From assembly GCF_011082085.1 (NCBI RefSeq), contig NZ_CP041063.1:868001-932000 (forward strand): a stretch of 64,000 nucleotides of DNA, in the 5' to 3' direction. The notes beneath the pieces were generated by a model, which saw only the letters and a list, made by a program, of their open reading frames with translations, ran no database searches and was not told the DNA's origin. Shown piece by piece: positions 44,309-54,398 of this stretch. Source of the stretch: Bacillus sp. Cs-700 (lineage in GTDB: Bacteria > Bacillota > Bacilli > Bacillales > Guptibacillaceae). The position numbers and the translations under genes were made by a program. Positions within the stretch are counted from its first letter, which is position 1. Each line of letters begins with the position of its first letter.

Positions 44309-44898
44309 GTCGAACCCCCCCCTTTACTCCTTCTATAAAAGAAACGATCGATGAGAATCGCTCCAATTGTTGAGCATGCCGTTGCTGCAATGGTTGTACC
44401 TATTATTTCAGTTGGCGAAACAGAACCATATTTCATCCTGATCGCGATTACGGTTGTTGGGATTAGCGTTAAGCTAGACGTATTAAGAGCGAGCAACGTG
44501 ACCATTGATCTTGTCGCGTTGTCTTTCATGTCGTTAAGCTTTTTTAGTTCTTCCATAGCTTTTATCCCCATTGGTGTCGCCGCATTACCGAGCCCAAACA
44601 TGTTCGCCATCATATTGGAAAGAATATATCCCATAGCTGGGTGATCTGGTGGTACCTCAGGAAATAGTTTTCTAGCAATTGGTTTAAACCCTTTCCCTAG
44701 TAAATCAAGTAAGCCAGATTTCTGAGCAATTCTCATTAAACCAAGCCAAAAAATAAGAACACTTAACAATCCAATACAAACCGCTACGGCTTCTTCTGCT
44801 CCTGTAAAAATGGCTTTATTCACGTCTTCCATCGTTCCATTAATAAGGGCATAAAGGATGCCAATCAGGAATAAGCCGGCCCAGATGAGATTAACCAT
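44305..44898 (-). CDS. spmA: spore maturation protein A
   Basis: 197 aa Gate-domain membrane protein, partner of SpmB. Conserved GLGNAATPMGIKAME near 96 and LLALNTSSLTLIPTT near 130. I use the ATG (MVNLIWAG), 11 nt after AGAGG; a GTG three codons upstream lies almost on the ribosome binding site. The gene overlaps the end of dacB by 8 bp, a sign of translational coupling. Confidence 0.92.
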   Translation of the reverse strand: MVNLIWAGLFLIGILYALINGTMEDVNKAIFTGAEEAVAVCIGLLSVLIFWLGLMRIAQKSGLLDLLGKGFKPIARKLFPEVPPDHPAMGYILSNMMANMFGLGNAATPMGIKAMEELKKLNDMKDNATRSMVTLLALNTSSLTLIPTTVIAIRMKYGSVSPTEIIGTTIAATACSTIGAILIDRFFYRRSKGGGST

Positions 44899-46051
44899 TG
44901 AGCTCACGACCTCTATCGAATGAAAAAAGCTCTTTTAGAAAACTCCAAAATCCTTTGTTTTCTTCCTTATCTCCCTCGTACATAATCGGTGCTTTGATAA
45001 TTGTTTCACCATTTAATTTCACAGTATACATACCAACTGGCTCAGACGATCCAAGTTCATCCCATTTATTTTTATCCGGTGGATCTACGAGTTGGATGGT
45101 TGATTCAACCTGATTCCTCTCATCTTCTGCTAACGGATAAGAAAGATCTCTACTTAACGTAACGTTATCCTTGTATGGTTCTTTCTTCACGTCCTTTAGC
45201 TTACCTTTAGGCTCAAGAAGGGTTAGTTCATAGTTCGCATATCCCCAATTAAACATGGAAATGTGATCATTCCAATCGTCTGGAGCGTCTAACGTTACAG
45301 CAATAAGCGTCATGTCATCTCGCTCTGCAGTTGAAACGAGCGTTCTTTTTGCTCGTTTGGTGTAACCAGTTTTCCCACCAGTGGAATCCGAATATAAACT
45401 TGTTAAAAGCTTATTCTTATTACGCCATACATAATCCCATTCTTCCATTTCGTTGGGAGCCTTATGTACTTTTGTTCCTGAAATAATTCGATACGTCTCG
45501 TTATTCATGGCATACTGAGTTAGTATGGCCATATCATAGGCTGTTGAAAGATGATCTTCATGATCATCCAAACCATGCGGATTCATAAATACCGTCTTCG
45601 ACATCCCGATCTCTTCTGCCTTTTGATTCATTAACGTTACAAAACCATCTAAACTGCCACCAACCTCCTCAGCGATCGCGACCGCGGCATCGTTTCCCGA
45701 GCGCAACATTAAACCGTACACTAAGTTTTCAAGCGTTATTTTTTCTCCTTCTTTTAAGTATAAAGAAGAGCCTTCCGTCCCAGCAGCATTACGACTCACT
45801 GTTACTTTCTCATTCATTTTGCCTGATTCAATTGCAAGAACTGCAGTCATAATTTTTGTGATGCTAGCTATTCTTCGTTGGGAATACGCGTCTTTTTCAT
45901 AAAGGACCCTTCCTGTTTCTTGTTCAATTAGTATCGCGCTTCTTGCTGAAACACCAATCCCATTCGCAAAAGCCTCTCCTGGAATCATTAGAAACAGCAG
46001 AGCTGCAATTAATATTAAGACGCCAATTTTTGTCTTCAACGAGTTCATCAT
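44891..46051 (-). CDS. dacB: sporulation D-alanyl-D-alanine carboxypeptidase (PBP5*)
   Basis: 386 aa. Signal peptide at the N-terminus ending near AFA-NG; penicillin-binding motifs are SITK (SxxK, near 64-67), SGND (SxN, near 116), and KTG in GGKTGYTKRA near 235. Removes terminal D-Ala from spore cortex stem peptides to control crosslinking. Start is ATG at 46051 or the next codon, ~11 nt after AAGGG. Operon dacB-spmA-spmB. Confidence 0.93.
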   Translation of the reverse strand: MMNSLKTKIGVLILIAALLFLMIPGEAFANGIGVSARSAILIEQETGRVLYEKDAYSQRRIASITKIMTAVLAIESGKMNEKVTVSRNAAGTEGSSLYLKEGEKITLENLVYGLMLRSGNDAAVAIAEEVGGSLDGFVTLMNQKAEEIGMSKTVFMNPHGLDDHEDHLSTAYDMAILTQYAMNNETYRIISGTKVHKAPNEMEEWDYVWRNKNKLLTSLYSDSTGGKTGYTKRAKRTLVSTAERDDMTLIAVTLDAPDDWNDHISMFNWGYANYELTLLEPKGKLKDVKKEPYKDNVTLSRDLSYPLAEDERNQVESTIQLVDPPDKNKWDELGSSEPVGMYTVKLNGETIIKAPIMYEGDKEENKGFWSFLKELFSFDRGRELNG

Positions 46052-46117
46052 GACATCCACGTCCCTTAGGCTCTATATTTGTACAAGTCTATGAGCATGA
46101 ATCGTGGGATATGTCTA

Positions 46118-46666
46118 TCAATCCTCGTTTACGTTTGAAAACACAACTCGATAATCTGTGACATCTTTTAACGCCTTTTCTTCAATTGGAATGCGGACTT
46201 TCAATAACAAAATTCCGTTTAAAAGTGTAAACACAATCGCCGTAATATACGAGGAAAAAATAAGTGGGAGTGAAATGATTTCGAGGGCCACAATCACATA
46301 ATTTGGATGTTTTATATAACGATAGGGTCCTTTTTTGACAACGTTAGCATCTGGCAGAACAATAATTTTCGTGTTCCAAAACCGTCCAAGGCTTTTGATT
46401 GTCCAAAAACGAAGAAATTGTGCCAGAACAAATATCCCTAACATGATTGTCCAAATGATCGACAATGAAAAGCCTCGTAATATGGTTTCAATGCCGACAG
46501 CAAGAAGAAAACTGATATGCAGCATCACGATATACTTATAGTGGTTCTGGCCTAATTCTTTCGCTCCTCGCTCCTTCATCCACCTCTCATTACTCTTTGC
46601 AAGCATTAATTCACCTAAACGCTGAATAACTAGAATACTAAAAATCCCCGCAAACAGAAGACTCAT
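46118..46666 (-). CDS. bpsB: isoprenylcysteine methyltransferase-like protein (BpsB/YpbQ)
   Basis: 182 aa membrane protein with ICMT-family C-terminal motif GPYRYIKHPNYVIVALE (near 113-129), about five helices. In B. subtilis the equivalent YpbQ/BpsB methylates alkylpyrones made by the neighbouring polyketide synthase. Its ATG directly follows the stop of bpsA with no gap. Confidence 0.87.
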   Translation of the reverse strand: MSLLFAGIFSILVIQRLGELMLAKSNERWMKERGAKELGQNHYKYIVMLHISFLLAVGIETILRGFSLSIIWTIMLGIFVLAQFLRFWTIKSLGRFWNTKIIVLPDANVVKKGPYRYIKHPNYVIVALEIISLPLIFSSYITAIVFTLLNGILLLKVRIPIEEKALKDVTDYRVVFSNVNED

Positions 46667-47761
46667 TTATGCCTCTCCTTTTTCCCATTTTAATAACAAT
46701 AGTTCTGAACAAAACCCGGGTCCAAGTGCAGCCATAAGTCCAATATCTTCTTCCTTACAACCATTTTGTAGTATTTGATCCAATACGTATATAACCGTTA
46801 CAGAACTCATATTGCCATAATTTCTTAATACATCTCGCGAAACAGATGTCTTATCACGACTGAACCCAAGTGCTTCCTCGTAAGCTGTCAACACTTTTGT
46901 CCCACCAGGATGAGCAATAAAATAATTGATTTCTTCGGTAGTTTTCTTTTCTGAGCTAAGAAATTGTAAAACATTCGGTTCAAGCCAACTTGCAACAATT
47001 GATGGAATCGATTTAGAAAAAACAACATGCAAGCCTTCATTGCTTACTTCCCAGCCCATTACGTCTTCCGAATTCTTCATTAGTGTTGAGCGTGTCGCTA
47101 CTACTTTTGCCAGACTGCTCATATTGGACCGTTTCTTAATTGGCGACTTTTCTCCAATCATTAAAACGGAAGAGGTTCCGTCTGCAAACAAGGCCGTACC
47201 TATAAGATTACTTTTGGAATAATCCCCGTGCTGAAAAGTTAAGCTACACAACTCTACATTTATGACAAGAACAGCCTGCTCCGGGTGAGCAAGACAGTAA
47301 TCATGAGCTCTCGCTATGCCTGCAGCTCCTCCCGCACAACCAAGACCCCAAATCGGAATACGTTTTGTATGAAGGGAAAATGGAAGAACATTCATAAGTC
47401 TTGCCTCTATACTTGGAGTTGAAATTCCTGTTGTTGATACAAAAAAGATCGCATCTACATCTTCACAGCTCACAGCTTCTTTTAGATAAACGGGATTCTG
47501 AAGACAATGCTCTACCGCCTTTTTTGCATATTCAACAGCAAGCGTAATGTATTTTTCGTTTTTTTCTTCGAAGGTTGGTCCGCTACTGTACCACTCTAGA
47601 GGCATTGCAAAATATCTTGTATCAATTTCTGCACTTTGAAAAACAGGAAGCAGGCGTTCAATATCTTTAAAATGTTGACCAAACTGTTTTTTTGCAAATG
47701 AGGCAGCTTCCGTTTGTTCGAGGCAATGAGGGGGTAAACATTTCCCGATTGATAGGATCAT
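46667..47761 (-). CDS. bpsA: type III polyketide synthase (BpsA, alkylpyrone synthase)
   Basis: 364 aa chalcone-synthase-like enzyme that condenses malonyl-CoA units on fatty acyl-CoA to produce alkylpyrones. The catalytic triad is visible: Cys in IWGLGCAGGAAG (near 143), His in YFIAHPGGTKVL (near 280), Asn in LRNYGNMSSVTV (near 313). Start is the ATG after AAAGGAGTAAAAGCCA. In this window bpsA-bpsB is inserted between scpB and dacB. Confidence 0.9.
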   Translation of the reverse strand: MILSIGKCLPPHCLEQTEAASFAKKQFGQHFKDIERLLPVFQSAEIDTRYFAMPLEWYSSGPTFEEKNEKYITLAVEYAKKAVEHCLQNPVYLKEAVSCEDVDAIFFVSTTGISTPSIEARLMNVLPFSLHTKRIPIWGLGCAGGAAGIARAHDYCLAHPEQAVLVINVELCSLTFQHGDYSKSNLIGTALFADGTSSVLMIGEKSPIKKRSNMSSLAKVVATRSTLMKNSEDVMGWEVSNEGLHVVFSKSIPSIVASWLEPNVLQFLSSEKKTTEEINYFIAHPGGTKVLTAYEEALGFSRDKTSVSRDVLRNYGNMSSVTVIYVLDQILQNGCKEEDIGLMAALGPGFCSELLLLKWEKGEA

Positions 47762-47873
47762 TGGCTTTTACTCCTTTTACCTTTTCAACTAGTTTCCGAA
47801 ATCCTTCTACTTTTTATACAAGAAGTTCTAGAGGAGCGGGATTTGTCCCCTTATATCGTTGCTTATTAAAACG

Positions 47874-47907
47874 AAAAAAAGATGTCTCAATCTGGAGACA
47901 TCTTTTC
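47874..47907 (-). terminator. terminator of scpA-scpB operon
   Basis: Stem AAAAGATGTCTC / GAGACATCTTTT with a 6-nt loop and T-run on the minus strand, overlapping the stop codon of the 125-aa gene. Confidence 0.88.
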
Positions 47908-48264
47908 ATTATTTAACGTATTCGTAGACTTATTTTTCTTAATTTCAGCTAAACTCGCGTAAAGTTGTGATAAATCCGAATTATCAAGTGGGCGAAAAAA
48001 CTCTTCTTCAGTGTTGATATAGAGACGTTTTCTTCCTGGATAAAACGAAAGTAGATTTAGAGCAACAGCCTCCTGTAAGGGTAGATCATAACTCCATATT
48101 CCTTTAGCCATTGCCGTTTCTCCAAAAATAGCAGGATACAAGACATGAAATCTTTTTTCATTTCCATTCTGAACATAAGTTACGGTAGAGCGAACGAACG
48201 AATCCTCTGGGGAATTGGAACGCTCTTTCTTTAGGTGTTCATAGGTGACATCAACGACTTTCAT
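47887..48264 (-). CDS. uncharacterised 125-aa protein downstream of scpB
   Basis: Soluble, mixed charged protein starting MKVVDVTYEHLKKERSNSP, with a middle rich in aromatic residues (HVLYPAIFGETAMAKGIWSYDLP) and a polar tail. I do not recognise the family. It begins 30 bp after scpB in the same direction and precedes a shared terminator, so it is the last gene of the scpA-scpB transcript. Confidence 0.6.
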   Translation of the reverse strand: MKVVDVTYEHLKKERSNSPEDSFVRSTVTYVQNGNEKRFHVLYPAIFGETAMAKGIWSYDLPLQEAVALNLLSFYPGRKRLYINTEEEFFRPLDNSDLSQLYASLAEIKKNKSTNTLNNEKMSPD

Positions 48265-48294
48265 CGATTATCCTCCTTCACCAAATACGCAAGT

Positions 48295-48873
48295 TTATTC
48301 TGGAATTTCCTGAAACTTCTCAAAAAACAGGTCTGCTTCTTCCTCTTCCTTATCTTCGCTACCATCAGGAAGTGGGGGGAGATCTTTGATTGAGCTTAAT
48401 CCAAAATGAAAAAGAAACTCTCGTGTTGTTCCATATAGAATCGCTCTGCCGGCTTTTTCCGCTCGCCCTGCTTCTTTAATGAGTAATTTACTCATCAAAG
48501 TTTGAAGAGGCTTATCCGTTTTCACGCCTCGAATCTCTTCAATTTCAACCCTCGTAATCGGTTGTTTATAAGCGATGATTGCAAGCGTTTCAAGAGCAGC
48601 TTGTGAAAGCGTATGATTACCAGGTGTGTCGACCAGCTTCTCGATATAAGATGCGTTTTTAGCATTTGTCGTTAGCTGATAACCCCCACCGATGAAGCTA
48701 ATCTTAAAACCACGATCTTTTTCATCATATTCTTGTTGCAGGTCTTTTAGTGCATCTAGAAGGGTGTTCTCTTCCAATGAAATAGTTTCACAAAGAGATT
48801 TGACAGTAATCCCTTCGTCACCTACTACAAATAGAAGACTTTCGATGATGCTCTTTATTTCTTCATTCGTCAC
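48295..48873 (-). CDS. scpB: segregation and condensation protein B
   Basis: 192 aa winged-helix dimer, the KITE subunit of the SMC-ScpAB condensin. Conserved LSQAALETLAIIAYKQPITRVEIEEIRGV near 92-120 and RAEKAGRAILYGTTREFLFHFG near 137. The C-terminus is acidic (EDKEEEEAD). GTG start overlaps the scpA stop by 4 bp. Confidence 0.95.
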   Translation of the reverse strand: MTNEEIKSIIESLLFVVGDEGITVKSLCETISLEENTLLDALKDLQQEYDEKDRGFKISFIGGGYQLTTNAKNASYIEKLVDTPGNHTLSQAALETLAIIAYKQPITRVEIEEIRGVKTDKPLQTLMSKLLIKEAGRAEKAGRAILYGTTREFLFHFGLSSIKDLPPLPDGSEDKEEEEADLFFEKFQEIPE

Positions 48874-49619
48874 ACTGATGCCTTCCCTTCTCGTTCAAAA
48901 ATCATGATTTCACCAAAGTTTTGATCTTGTTCACATGCTACATCTCTCGTTTTCATTAGTTCAAGAACAGCGAGAAACGTTACAATCATATGCCCACGAT
49001 CCGCTTCACTAAAGAGCTCACTAAAGCGTCTCTTAGCGCCTCCTTGCAACTGATGACGGATATCATTCATCCGATCTTCAATTGGAATTTCTTCACTTTG
49101 AACTGTGGTTCGCTTTGGTTTTTTATCCTTTACTCGCCTCGTCATTTTTTGAAATGCTGCAAGCATATCGTATAAAGTAACATCCCCAATTGATGTTTGA
49201 TCGTCTTCTTGGGTGTATTCACTTATATCAGCAGGAGGCCGCGCATAGAGCAAACTTCGACTAGACTCTTTTTTCTTCAGATCATTTGCTGCTTCTTTAA
49301 ATCTTCTGTATTCAACAAGACGTTGAACAAGTTCATCACGAGGGTCATCCTCAAAGTCCGGGTCCTGTTCCAATATTTCTTCTTCTTTTTGCGGAAGAAG
49401 CATTTTGCTTTTAATCGCAAGTAACGTTGCTGCCATGACAAGATATTCACTCGCTATATCAAGTTCTAACTCTTGCATGGTGTGTACAAATGTTAAATAT
49501 TGATCCGTAATTTGGGAGACCGGTATGTCATAAATGTCAACTTCGTACTTATTTATAAGGTGCAGTAGTAAATCCAGCGGACCTTCAAATGCATCTACTT
49601 TTACATTATATTGCATCAT
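48870..49619 (-). CDS. scpA: segregation and condensation protein A
   Basis: 249 aa kleisin subunit bridging SMC heads and ScpB. N-terminal FEGPLDLLLHLINKYEVDIYDIPV, helical middle, and a C-terminal winged helix (MIVTFLAVLELMKTRDV). Start is the ATG 7 nt after AAAGGAAG (MMQYNV); the next codon is also ATG. The upstream frame adds residues absent in the family. Confidence 0.95.
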   Translation of the reverse strand: MMQYNVKVDAFEGPLDLLLHLINKYEVDIYDIPVSQITDQYLTFVHTMQELELDIASEYLVMAATLLAIKSKMLLPQKEEEILEQDPDFEDDPRDELVQRLVEYRRFKEAANDLKKKESSRSLLYARPPADISEYTQEDDQTSIGDVTLYDMLAAFQKMTRRVKDKKPKRTTVQSEEIPIEDRMNDIRHQLQGGAKRRFSELFSEADRGHMIVTFLAVLELMKTRDVACEQDQNFGEIMIFEREGKASV

Positions 49620-49778
49620 TTTCCATCTTCCTTTATTCATGTCCATCGAGTATACCCGATTATATCATATTTCAACTATACAACAGATGACGGTCTCTTT
49701 AAATGTGATCGATAAAGCGATGCACTTTCGATGCCTCGCGCTATTGTGCTACACTACAAAAGAAACGGAGGAATCAGT

Positions 49779-50306
49779 ATGTATCCAGAAGCTTATATTG
49801 AATATCTGGCTCATTTCCACGGTCTTCGTGACTATTTTGAGTGTCATGAGATTCTTGAAGAACATTGGAAGGAAGATCCTCGAGAAAGTCGTAAGCTTCA
49901 TTGGGTAGGTCTTATCCAAATTGCTGTTGGACTCTACCATCATCGACGTGGTAACTTCACTGGTGCCAAAAGAATGATTACGAATGCGAAGCGCATTGTA
50001 TTAAATGAAAGAGAAGAACTTAAGAGTTTAGCTATCAATGTTGATGAGCTTTCTGAAAATCTCACTTCCGAACTTCAACGAATCAACGAAGCTTTGCCAT
50101 ATAACAGCTTTGAAATTCCGCTTACAAATAATGCTCTTATCACTATGTGTCAAAATAGATGTCTTGAACTCGGTTGTATTTATGGTAGCAAAAGTGATCT
50201 TGCTAACATTGAACTGATTGATCGTCACACAAGAAGAGATCGGTCAGATATTATCCAAGAAAGAAAGCAACAACAACAATTAAAACAGCAGAAAAGGAAC
50301 GGCTAA
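49779..50306 (+). CDS. ypuF: DUF309 protein (YpuF-like)
   Basis: 175 aa helical protein. The DUF309 signature is at the N-terminus: YLAHFHGLRDYFECHEILEEHWKED, with conserved His and Glu suggesting a metal or ligand site, then HWVGLIQIAVGLYHHRRGNFTGAK. The C-terminal tail is Gln/Lys-rich (QERKQQQQLKQQKRNG). Function unknown. Start is the ATG after AACGGAGGAATCAGT. Divergent from scpA, in the same place as B. subtilis ypuF. Confidence 0.8.
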   Translation: MYPEAYIEYLAHFHGLRDYFECHEILEEHWKEDPRESRKLHWVGLIQIAVGLYHHRRGNFTGAKRMITNAKRIVLNEREELKSLAINVDELSENLTSELQRINEALPYNSFEIPLTNNALITMCQNRCLELGCIYGSKSDLANIELIDRHTRRDRSDIIQERKQQQQLKQQKRNG

Positions 50307-50324
50307 GCCGTTCCTTTTCTGCTT
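50286..50324. terminator. bidirectional terminator between ypuF and ribT
   Basis: A perfect 18-bp inverted repeat (AGCAGAAAAGGAACGGCT and its complement) around one base, including the ypuF stop codon. The T-rich parts are within the arms. Confidence 0.85.
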
Positions 50325-50336
50325 ATAATCAATCGT

Positions 50337-50708
<372 letters not shown>

Positions 50709-50921
50709 TCATTAAAGTAATTCTTGGCTCTCCGTTTAGTAACATATTCGAACTTAGATGGGAATGTTCTTCTCATCTAACGAAAGAGCGCAGTGAGCAT
50801 GATCATTTCCATCACGCACAAATGAATCCACTAATATTCTTGATGACTTCCGGGTATTCCACAAGTTATATCTACCCTTCTCCGCATACCATACTCATCA
50901 TAGCCAAAAATGAACAGATAA

Positions 50922-51392
50922 TCAACCTTCAAATGATTTTGATAAATTCGCCATTTCAATTGCTGCAGTTGCTGCATCCCAGCCTTTATTTCCAGCTTTT
51001 GTACCAGCCCGTTCAACAGCTTGTTCAATCGTATTAGTTGTTAATACGCCAAAAATAACTGGAACGCCAGTCTGCATTGTTAAATTCGCTACGCCTTTAG
51101 ACACTTCTCCACATACATAATCAAAATGAGGTGTTGCTCCACGAATCACGGTTCCAAGGGTAATAATCGCATCATATTTACCTGAATCCACCATTTTTTT
51201 TGCGGCAAAAGGAATCTCAAACGCTCCAGGCACCCAGGCTACATCAATGTTATCTTCTGAAAGGCCGTGGCGTTTCAGTGCGTCTTCAGCACCTCCAAGT
51301 AGTTTACTTGTTATAAATTCATTAAATCTTCCTACTACTATACCCACTTTTAATCCAGATCCAACCAAATTTCCTTCAAATGTTTGTCCCAT
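50922..51392 (-). CDS. ribH: 6,7-dimethyl-8-ribityllumazine synthase
   Basis: Penultimate riboflavin step: condenses ArP-derived pyrimidinedione with DHBP. 156 aa, forms 60-mer capsids in Bacillus. Conserved [28 protein letters not shown] and [16 protein letters not shown]. Start after ATAGGAGGTTATTAAAG. Confidence 0.97.
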   Translation of the reverse strand: MGQTFEGNLVGSGLKVGIVVGRFNEFITSKLLGGAEDALKRHGLSEDNIDVAWVPGAFEIPFAAKKMVDSGKYDAIITLGTVIRGATPHFDYVCGEVSKGVANLTMQTGVPVIFGVLTTNTIEQAVERAGTKAGNKGWDAATAAIEMANLSKSFEG

Positions 51393-51424
51393 CTTTAATA
51401 ACCTCCTATAGTTTCGTTACTTTA

Positions 51425-52618
51425 TTAGAAATGTAGCATATGTCCTAGCTTACTGTGTTTGGTTTTCAGGTAGCGTTCGTTCTCTTTTCTTGAAGGCATT
51501 TGAAGCGCTACTCTTGACGCTACTTCAAGACCATAACCGGTTAACCCCGCTATTTTTCTAGGGTTGTTTGTTAACAAGTTCATTTTTGAAACACCAAGAT
51601 CACGCAATATCTGAGCGCCAATCCCATAGTCTCTTAAATCCGGCTTAAATCCAAGCTTTTCATTTGCTTCAACGGTATCGTAACCCTCTTCTTGAAGCTT
51701 ATAAGCTTTCATCTTATTTAGAAGTCCAATCCCTCTTCCTTCTTGACGCATGTAGAGAAGCACACCGTGGCCTTCTTCTTCTATTTGTGCCAAAGCTGCA
51801 TGGAGCTGTGGACCGCAATCACAGCGGAAAGATCCAAAGACGTCACCTGTTAAGCATTCAGAATGAACGCGAACAAGTGTCGGTTGATCAGGAATAATCT
51901 CTCCCTTTATTAGTGCTACATGCTCTTTCTGATCAATAATATTTGAATATCCGACAGCTCGAAAAGATCCAAATTCAGTAGGAAGTTCGATTTCTACTTC
52001 CTTTTGAACAAGCACATCTTTACGATTTCGATACTGAATTAAATCCTTAATTGTAATCATCTTCAAATCGAATTCTTCAGAGATCTCTTTTAAATCCGGG
52101 ACTCGTGCCATCTCACCGTCTTCTTTCATAATTTCACAGATAACACCCGCAGGGGCTGAACCTGATAGTCGAGCTAAATCAACTGCTGCTTCTGTATGTC
52201 CCGCTCTTCTAAGTACTCCCCCATCCTTAGCAATTAAAGGAAAAATATGACCTGGTCGGTTAAAATCAGCGGGTTTTGCATCCGAATGGATGAGATATTG
52301 AATTGTTGTGGCTCTTTCTGCTGCTGAAATGCCAGTGGTTGTACTTTTATGGTCTACACTAACGGTAAAGGCTGTGCCGTGAGAATCGGTATTATGGTCA
52401 ACCATAGGACTTAGTTTCAGTTGATTCGCGCGTTGTTCAGTTATCGGGGTACAAACAAGCCCTCTCCCTTTAGTGATCATAAAATTAATCGTCTCTGGCG
52501 TTACCTTATCTGCTAACGCAATAAAATCCCCTTCATTCTCTCTGTCTTCGTCATCACAAACAATAACGACCCGGCCTTGCATTAAATCGTAAATGGCTTC
52601 TTCAACTGTGTGGAACAT
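51425..52618 (-). CDS. ribBA: bifunctional DHBP synthase / GTP cyclohydrolase II
   Basis: Fusion of RibB (residues ~1-200; [13 protein letters not shown] and [13 protein letters not shown]) and RibA (~205-397; [20 protein letters not shown] zinc motif with three Cys, QEGRGIGL). Supplies both precursors of lumazine synthesis. 397 aa. Start after GATGGAGGTTAAGTT. Lies between ribE and ribH. Confidence 0.97.
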   Translation of the reverse strand: MFHTVEEAIYDLMQGRVVIVCDDEDRENEGDFIALADKVTPETINFMITKGRGLVCTPITEQRANQLKLSPMVDHNTDSHGTAFTVSVDHKSTTTGISAAERATTIQYLIHSDAKPADFNRPGHIFPLIAKDGGVLRRAGHTEAAVDLARLSGSAPAGVICEIMKEDGEMARVPDLKEISEEFDLKMITIKDLIQYRNRKDVLVQKEVEIELPTEFGSFRAVGYSNIIDQKEHVALIKGEIIPDQPTLVRVHSECLTGDVFGSFRCDCGPQLHAALAQIEEEGHGVLLYMRQEGRGIGLLNKMKAYKLQEEGYDTVEANEKLGFKPDLRDYGIGAQILRDLGVSKMNLLTNNPRKIAGLTGYGLEVASRVALQMPSRKENERYLKTKHSKLGHMLHF

Positions 52619-52645
52619 AACTTAACCTCCATCCTGTTGCATCAC

Positions 52646-53302
52646 TTATTTAAACCCATGGTCTTCAAAAAACTGGCTTCCTAGTGAAGCTGTGGGTTCT
52701 GGCTTCGATCCGCTTCTTTGTTCTAGATATCTCATAATGTACTTCCCAAGCATATCGCATTCAATGTTTACTGTATCTCCCACTCTTTTCTTACCAAGCA
52801 CCGTTTCTTCGACAGTATGAGGAATAAGTGAAATCGTAAGAGAGTGTTCTCCGATCCCAAAAACAGTAAGACTTGTGCCATCTACCGAAACCGATCCCTT
52901 TTCGACAAAGTAAATTAACAGATTCCGAGGAATGGAGATATCATAGTAAATCGCGTTATCAATTTGCTCGACCCGTGTAATTTCCCCAACACCGTCAACA
53001 TGGCCAGAAACAAAGTGACCTCCAAAACGTCCGTTTGCTGACATAGCCCGTTCAAGATTCACTGAAGAATTCGGCGCTAATTGACGTAAGCTACTAGAAC
53101 GAAATGTTTCAGGCATAATATCGACAGAAAAAGAAGCCTCTGTAAATGATGTAACCGTTAAGCAAACACCGTTTATCGAAATACTATCTCCTAGATGAAC
53201 GTCCGATAACACTTTCGATGCAGCGACCTGCATAACAATTGACTCTCCAGCTTGCTGCACACTTTCCACTCTGCCAATCTCTTCTACGATACCTGTAAAC
53301 AT
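52646..53302 (-). CDS. ribE: riboflavin synthase alpha chain
   Basis: Dismutates two 6,7-dimethyl-8-ribityllumazines to riboflavin. 218 aa with two repeated lumazine-binding domains: MFTGIVEEIGRVESV and a second starting near 97 (GRFGGHFVSGHVDGVG). Conserved SINGVCLTV and SVDGTSLTV in each half. It overlaps ribD by 1 bp (TAATG). Confidence 0.96.
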   Translation of the reverse strand: MFTGIVEEIGRVESVQQAGESIVMQVAASKVLSDVHLGDSISINGVCLTVTSFTEASFSVDIMPETFRSSSLRQLAPNSSVNLERAMSANGRFGGHFVSGHVDGVGEITRVEQIDNAIYYDISIPRNLLIYFVEKGSVSVDGTSLTVFGIGEHSLTISLIPHTVEETVLGKKRVGDTVNIECDMLGKYIMRYLEQRSGSKPEPTASLGSQFFEDHGFK

Positions 53303-54384
53303 TATGAAGTCCCCCTTGATGAGATAATACGAATATCTTGTCCAATGCGCTCAACGCTTTCAATCGATAAATCGACCGCTTCGCTCATGAATTCAAATCC
53401 TTTAGCTCCAAATGCTGTTGGAGATTCTTTTCCACCAATGAGCTTAGGCGCAATGTATGTAATCACCTGCTGAAAAGTACGAGCTTCCAAAAAACTACCG
53501 TGCACTTCAGATCCACCTTCCACAAAAATGGAAGTAATTTCTCGCTCCCCAAGGAGAGCTAATACATCTTCAATAGGAAGAGCTGGATTAGCTACTTCTA
53601 GTACCTGAACATGTGCGGGAAATGCTCGCTCACTCTTTAGCACAGCCTGTTTGGTTGTTATAATCCAAGTGTCGGCTTTCTGATCATTTATCACTTTTGC
53701 TTCAGAAGGAATCCTTAGATTACGATCAAGAATAATTCTGATTGGAGAAAGCCCTTCTCCATATCGAGTCGTAAGGGACGGATCGTCTGAAAGAACAGTT
53801 CCAATTCCTACTAAAATAGCGTCATGCTGATGACGGAAAGCATGTACATCTTTCCGAGCTTCTTCTCCTGTTATCCATTTGCTATCACCAGTATGTGAAG
53901 CAATTTTCCCATCTAACGTTGCCGCAGCTTTTAAAGTGACGTATGGCCGTTTATGAGAGATATAGTGGAAGAACATGCGATTCAATTTAAGTGCTTCTTC
54001 CTCTAATAGTCCAATCGTTACCTTTATCCCCGCAGCTTGGAGCTTGGACACGCCTTGACCAGCTACGAGTGGATTCGGATCCTGACTAGCCACATAAACT
54101 TCGCTAACTCCTGCATGAATAAGAGCATCCGAACAAGGAGGCGTGCGACCATAATGACTACACGGCTCAAGCGTGACATAAGCCGTGCTACCCTTAGCTT
54201 CACTCCCAGCCATTCTCAAAGCCTGTATTTCTGCATGACCTTCTCCAGCTTTCAAATGGGCGCCCATCCCTACGATTCGTCCATTATTTACAAGTAAACA
54301 ACCAACGGAAGGATTTGGACGTGTTTGACCAATAGTACTTTTAGCCATTTCAATCGCAGTGGTCATAAAATCCATATGATTCAT
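53302..54384 (-). CDS. ribD: bifunctional riboflavin deaminase/reductase
   Basis: 360 aa: N-terminal deaminase with zinc motif HAEIQAL and PCSHYGRTPPCSDAL, C-terminal reductase (VTLKAAATLDGKIA, IFVEGGSEVHGSF). First gene of the operon, behind the FMN riboswitch. Start is the ATG (MNHMDF), 8 nt after GGAG, overlapping by ATGA the stop of a five-codon mini-ORF (54381-54398). A longer frame runs back into the riboswitch and is not real. Confidence 0.95.
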   Translation of the reverse strand: MNHMDFMTTAIEMAKSTIGQTRPNPSVGCLLVNNGRIVGMGAHLKAGEGHAEIQALRMAGSEAKGSTAYVTLEPCSHYGRTPPCSDALIHAGVSEVYVASQDPNPLVAGQGVSKLQAAGIKVTIGLLEEEALKLNRMFFHYISHKRPYVTLKAAATLDGKIASHTGDSKWITGEEARKDVHAFRHQHDAILVGIGTVLSDDPSLTTRYGEGLSPIRIILDRNLRIPSEAKVINDQKADTWIITTKQAVLKSERAFPAHVQVLEVANPALPIEDVLALLGEREITSIFVEGGSEVHGSFLEARTFQQVITYIAPKLIGGKESPTAFGAKGFEFMSEAVDLSIESVERIGQDIRIISSRGTS

Positions 54385-54398
54385 CGTGTTTGCTCCAT
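54381..54398 (-). CDS. possible five-codon leader mini-ORF MEQTR coupled to ribD
   Basis: ATG GAG CAA ACA CGA TGA with an ideal ribosome binding site (AAGGAG, 7-nt spacer, 54406-54411). Its stop overlaps the ribD start by ATGA. It could be a translational coupler that recruits ribosomes for ribD, or a chance arrangement. Confidence 0.4.
   Translation of the reverse strand: MEQTR

Noticed and set aside
49534-49908. 124-aa plus-strand frame across the scpA-ypuF gap
   Set aside because: It is antisense to scpA at one end and out of frame with the real ypuF at the other; no ribosome binding site.
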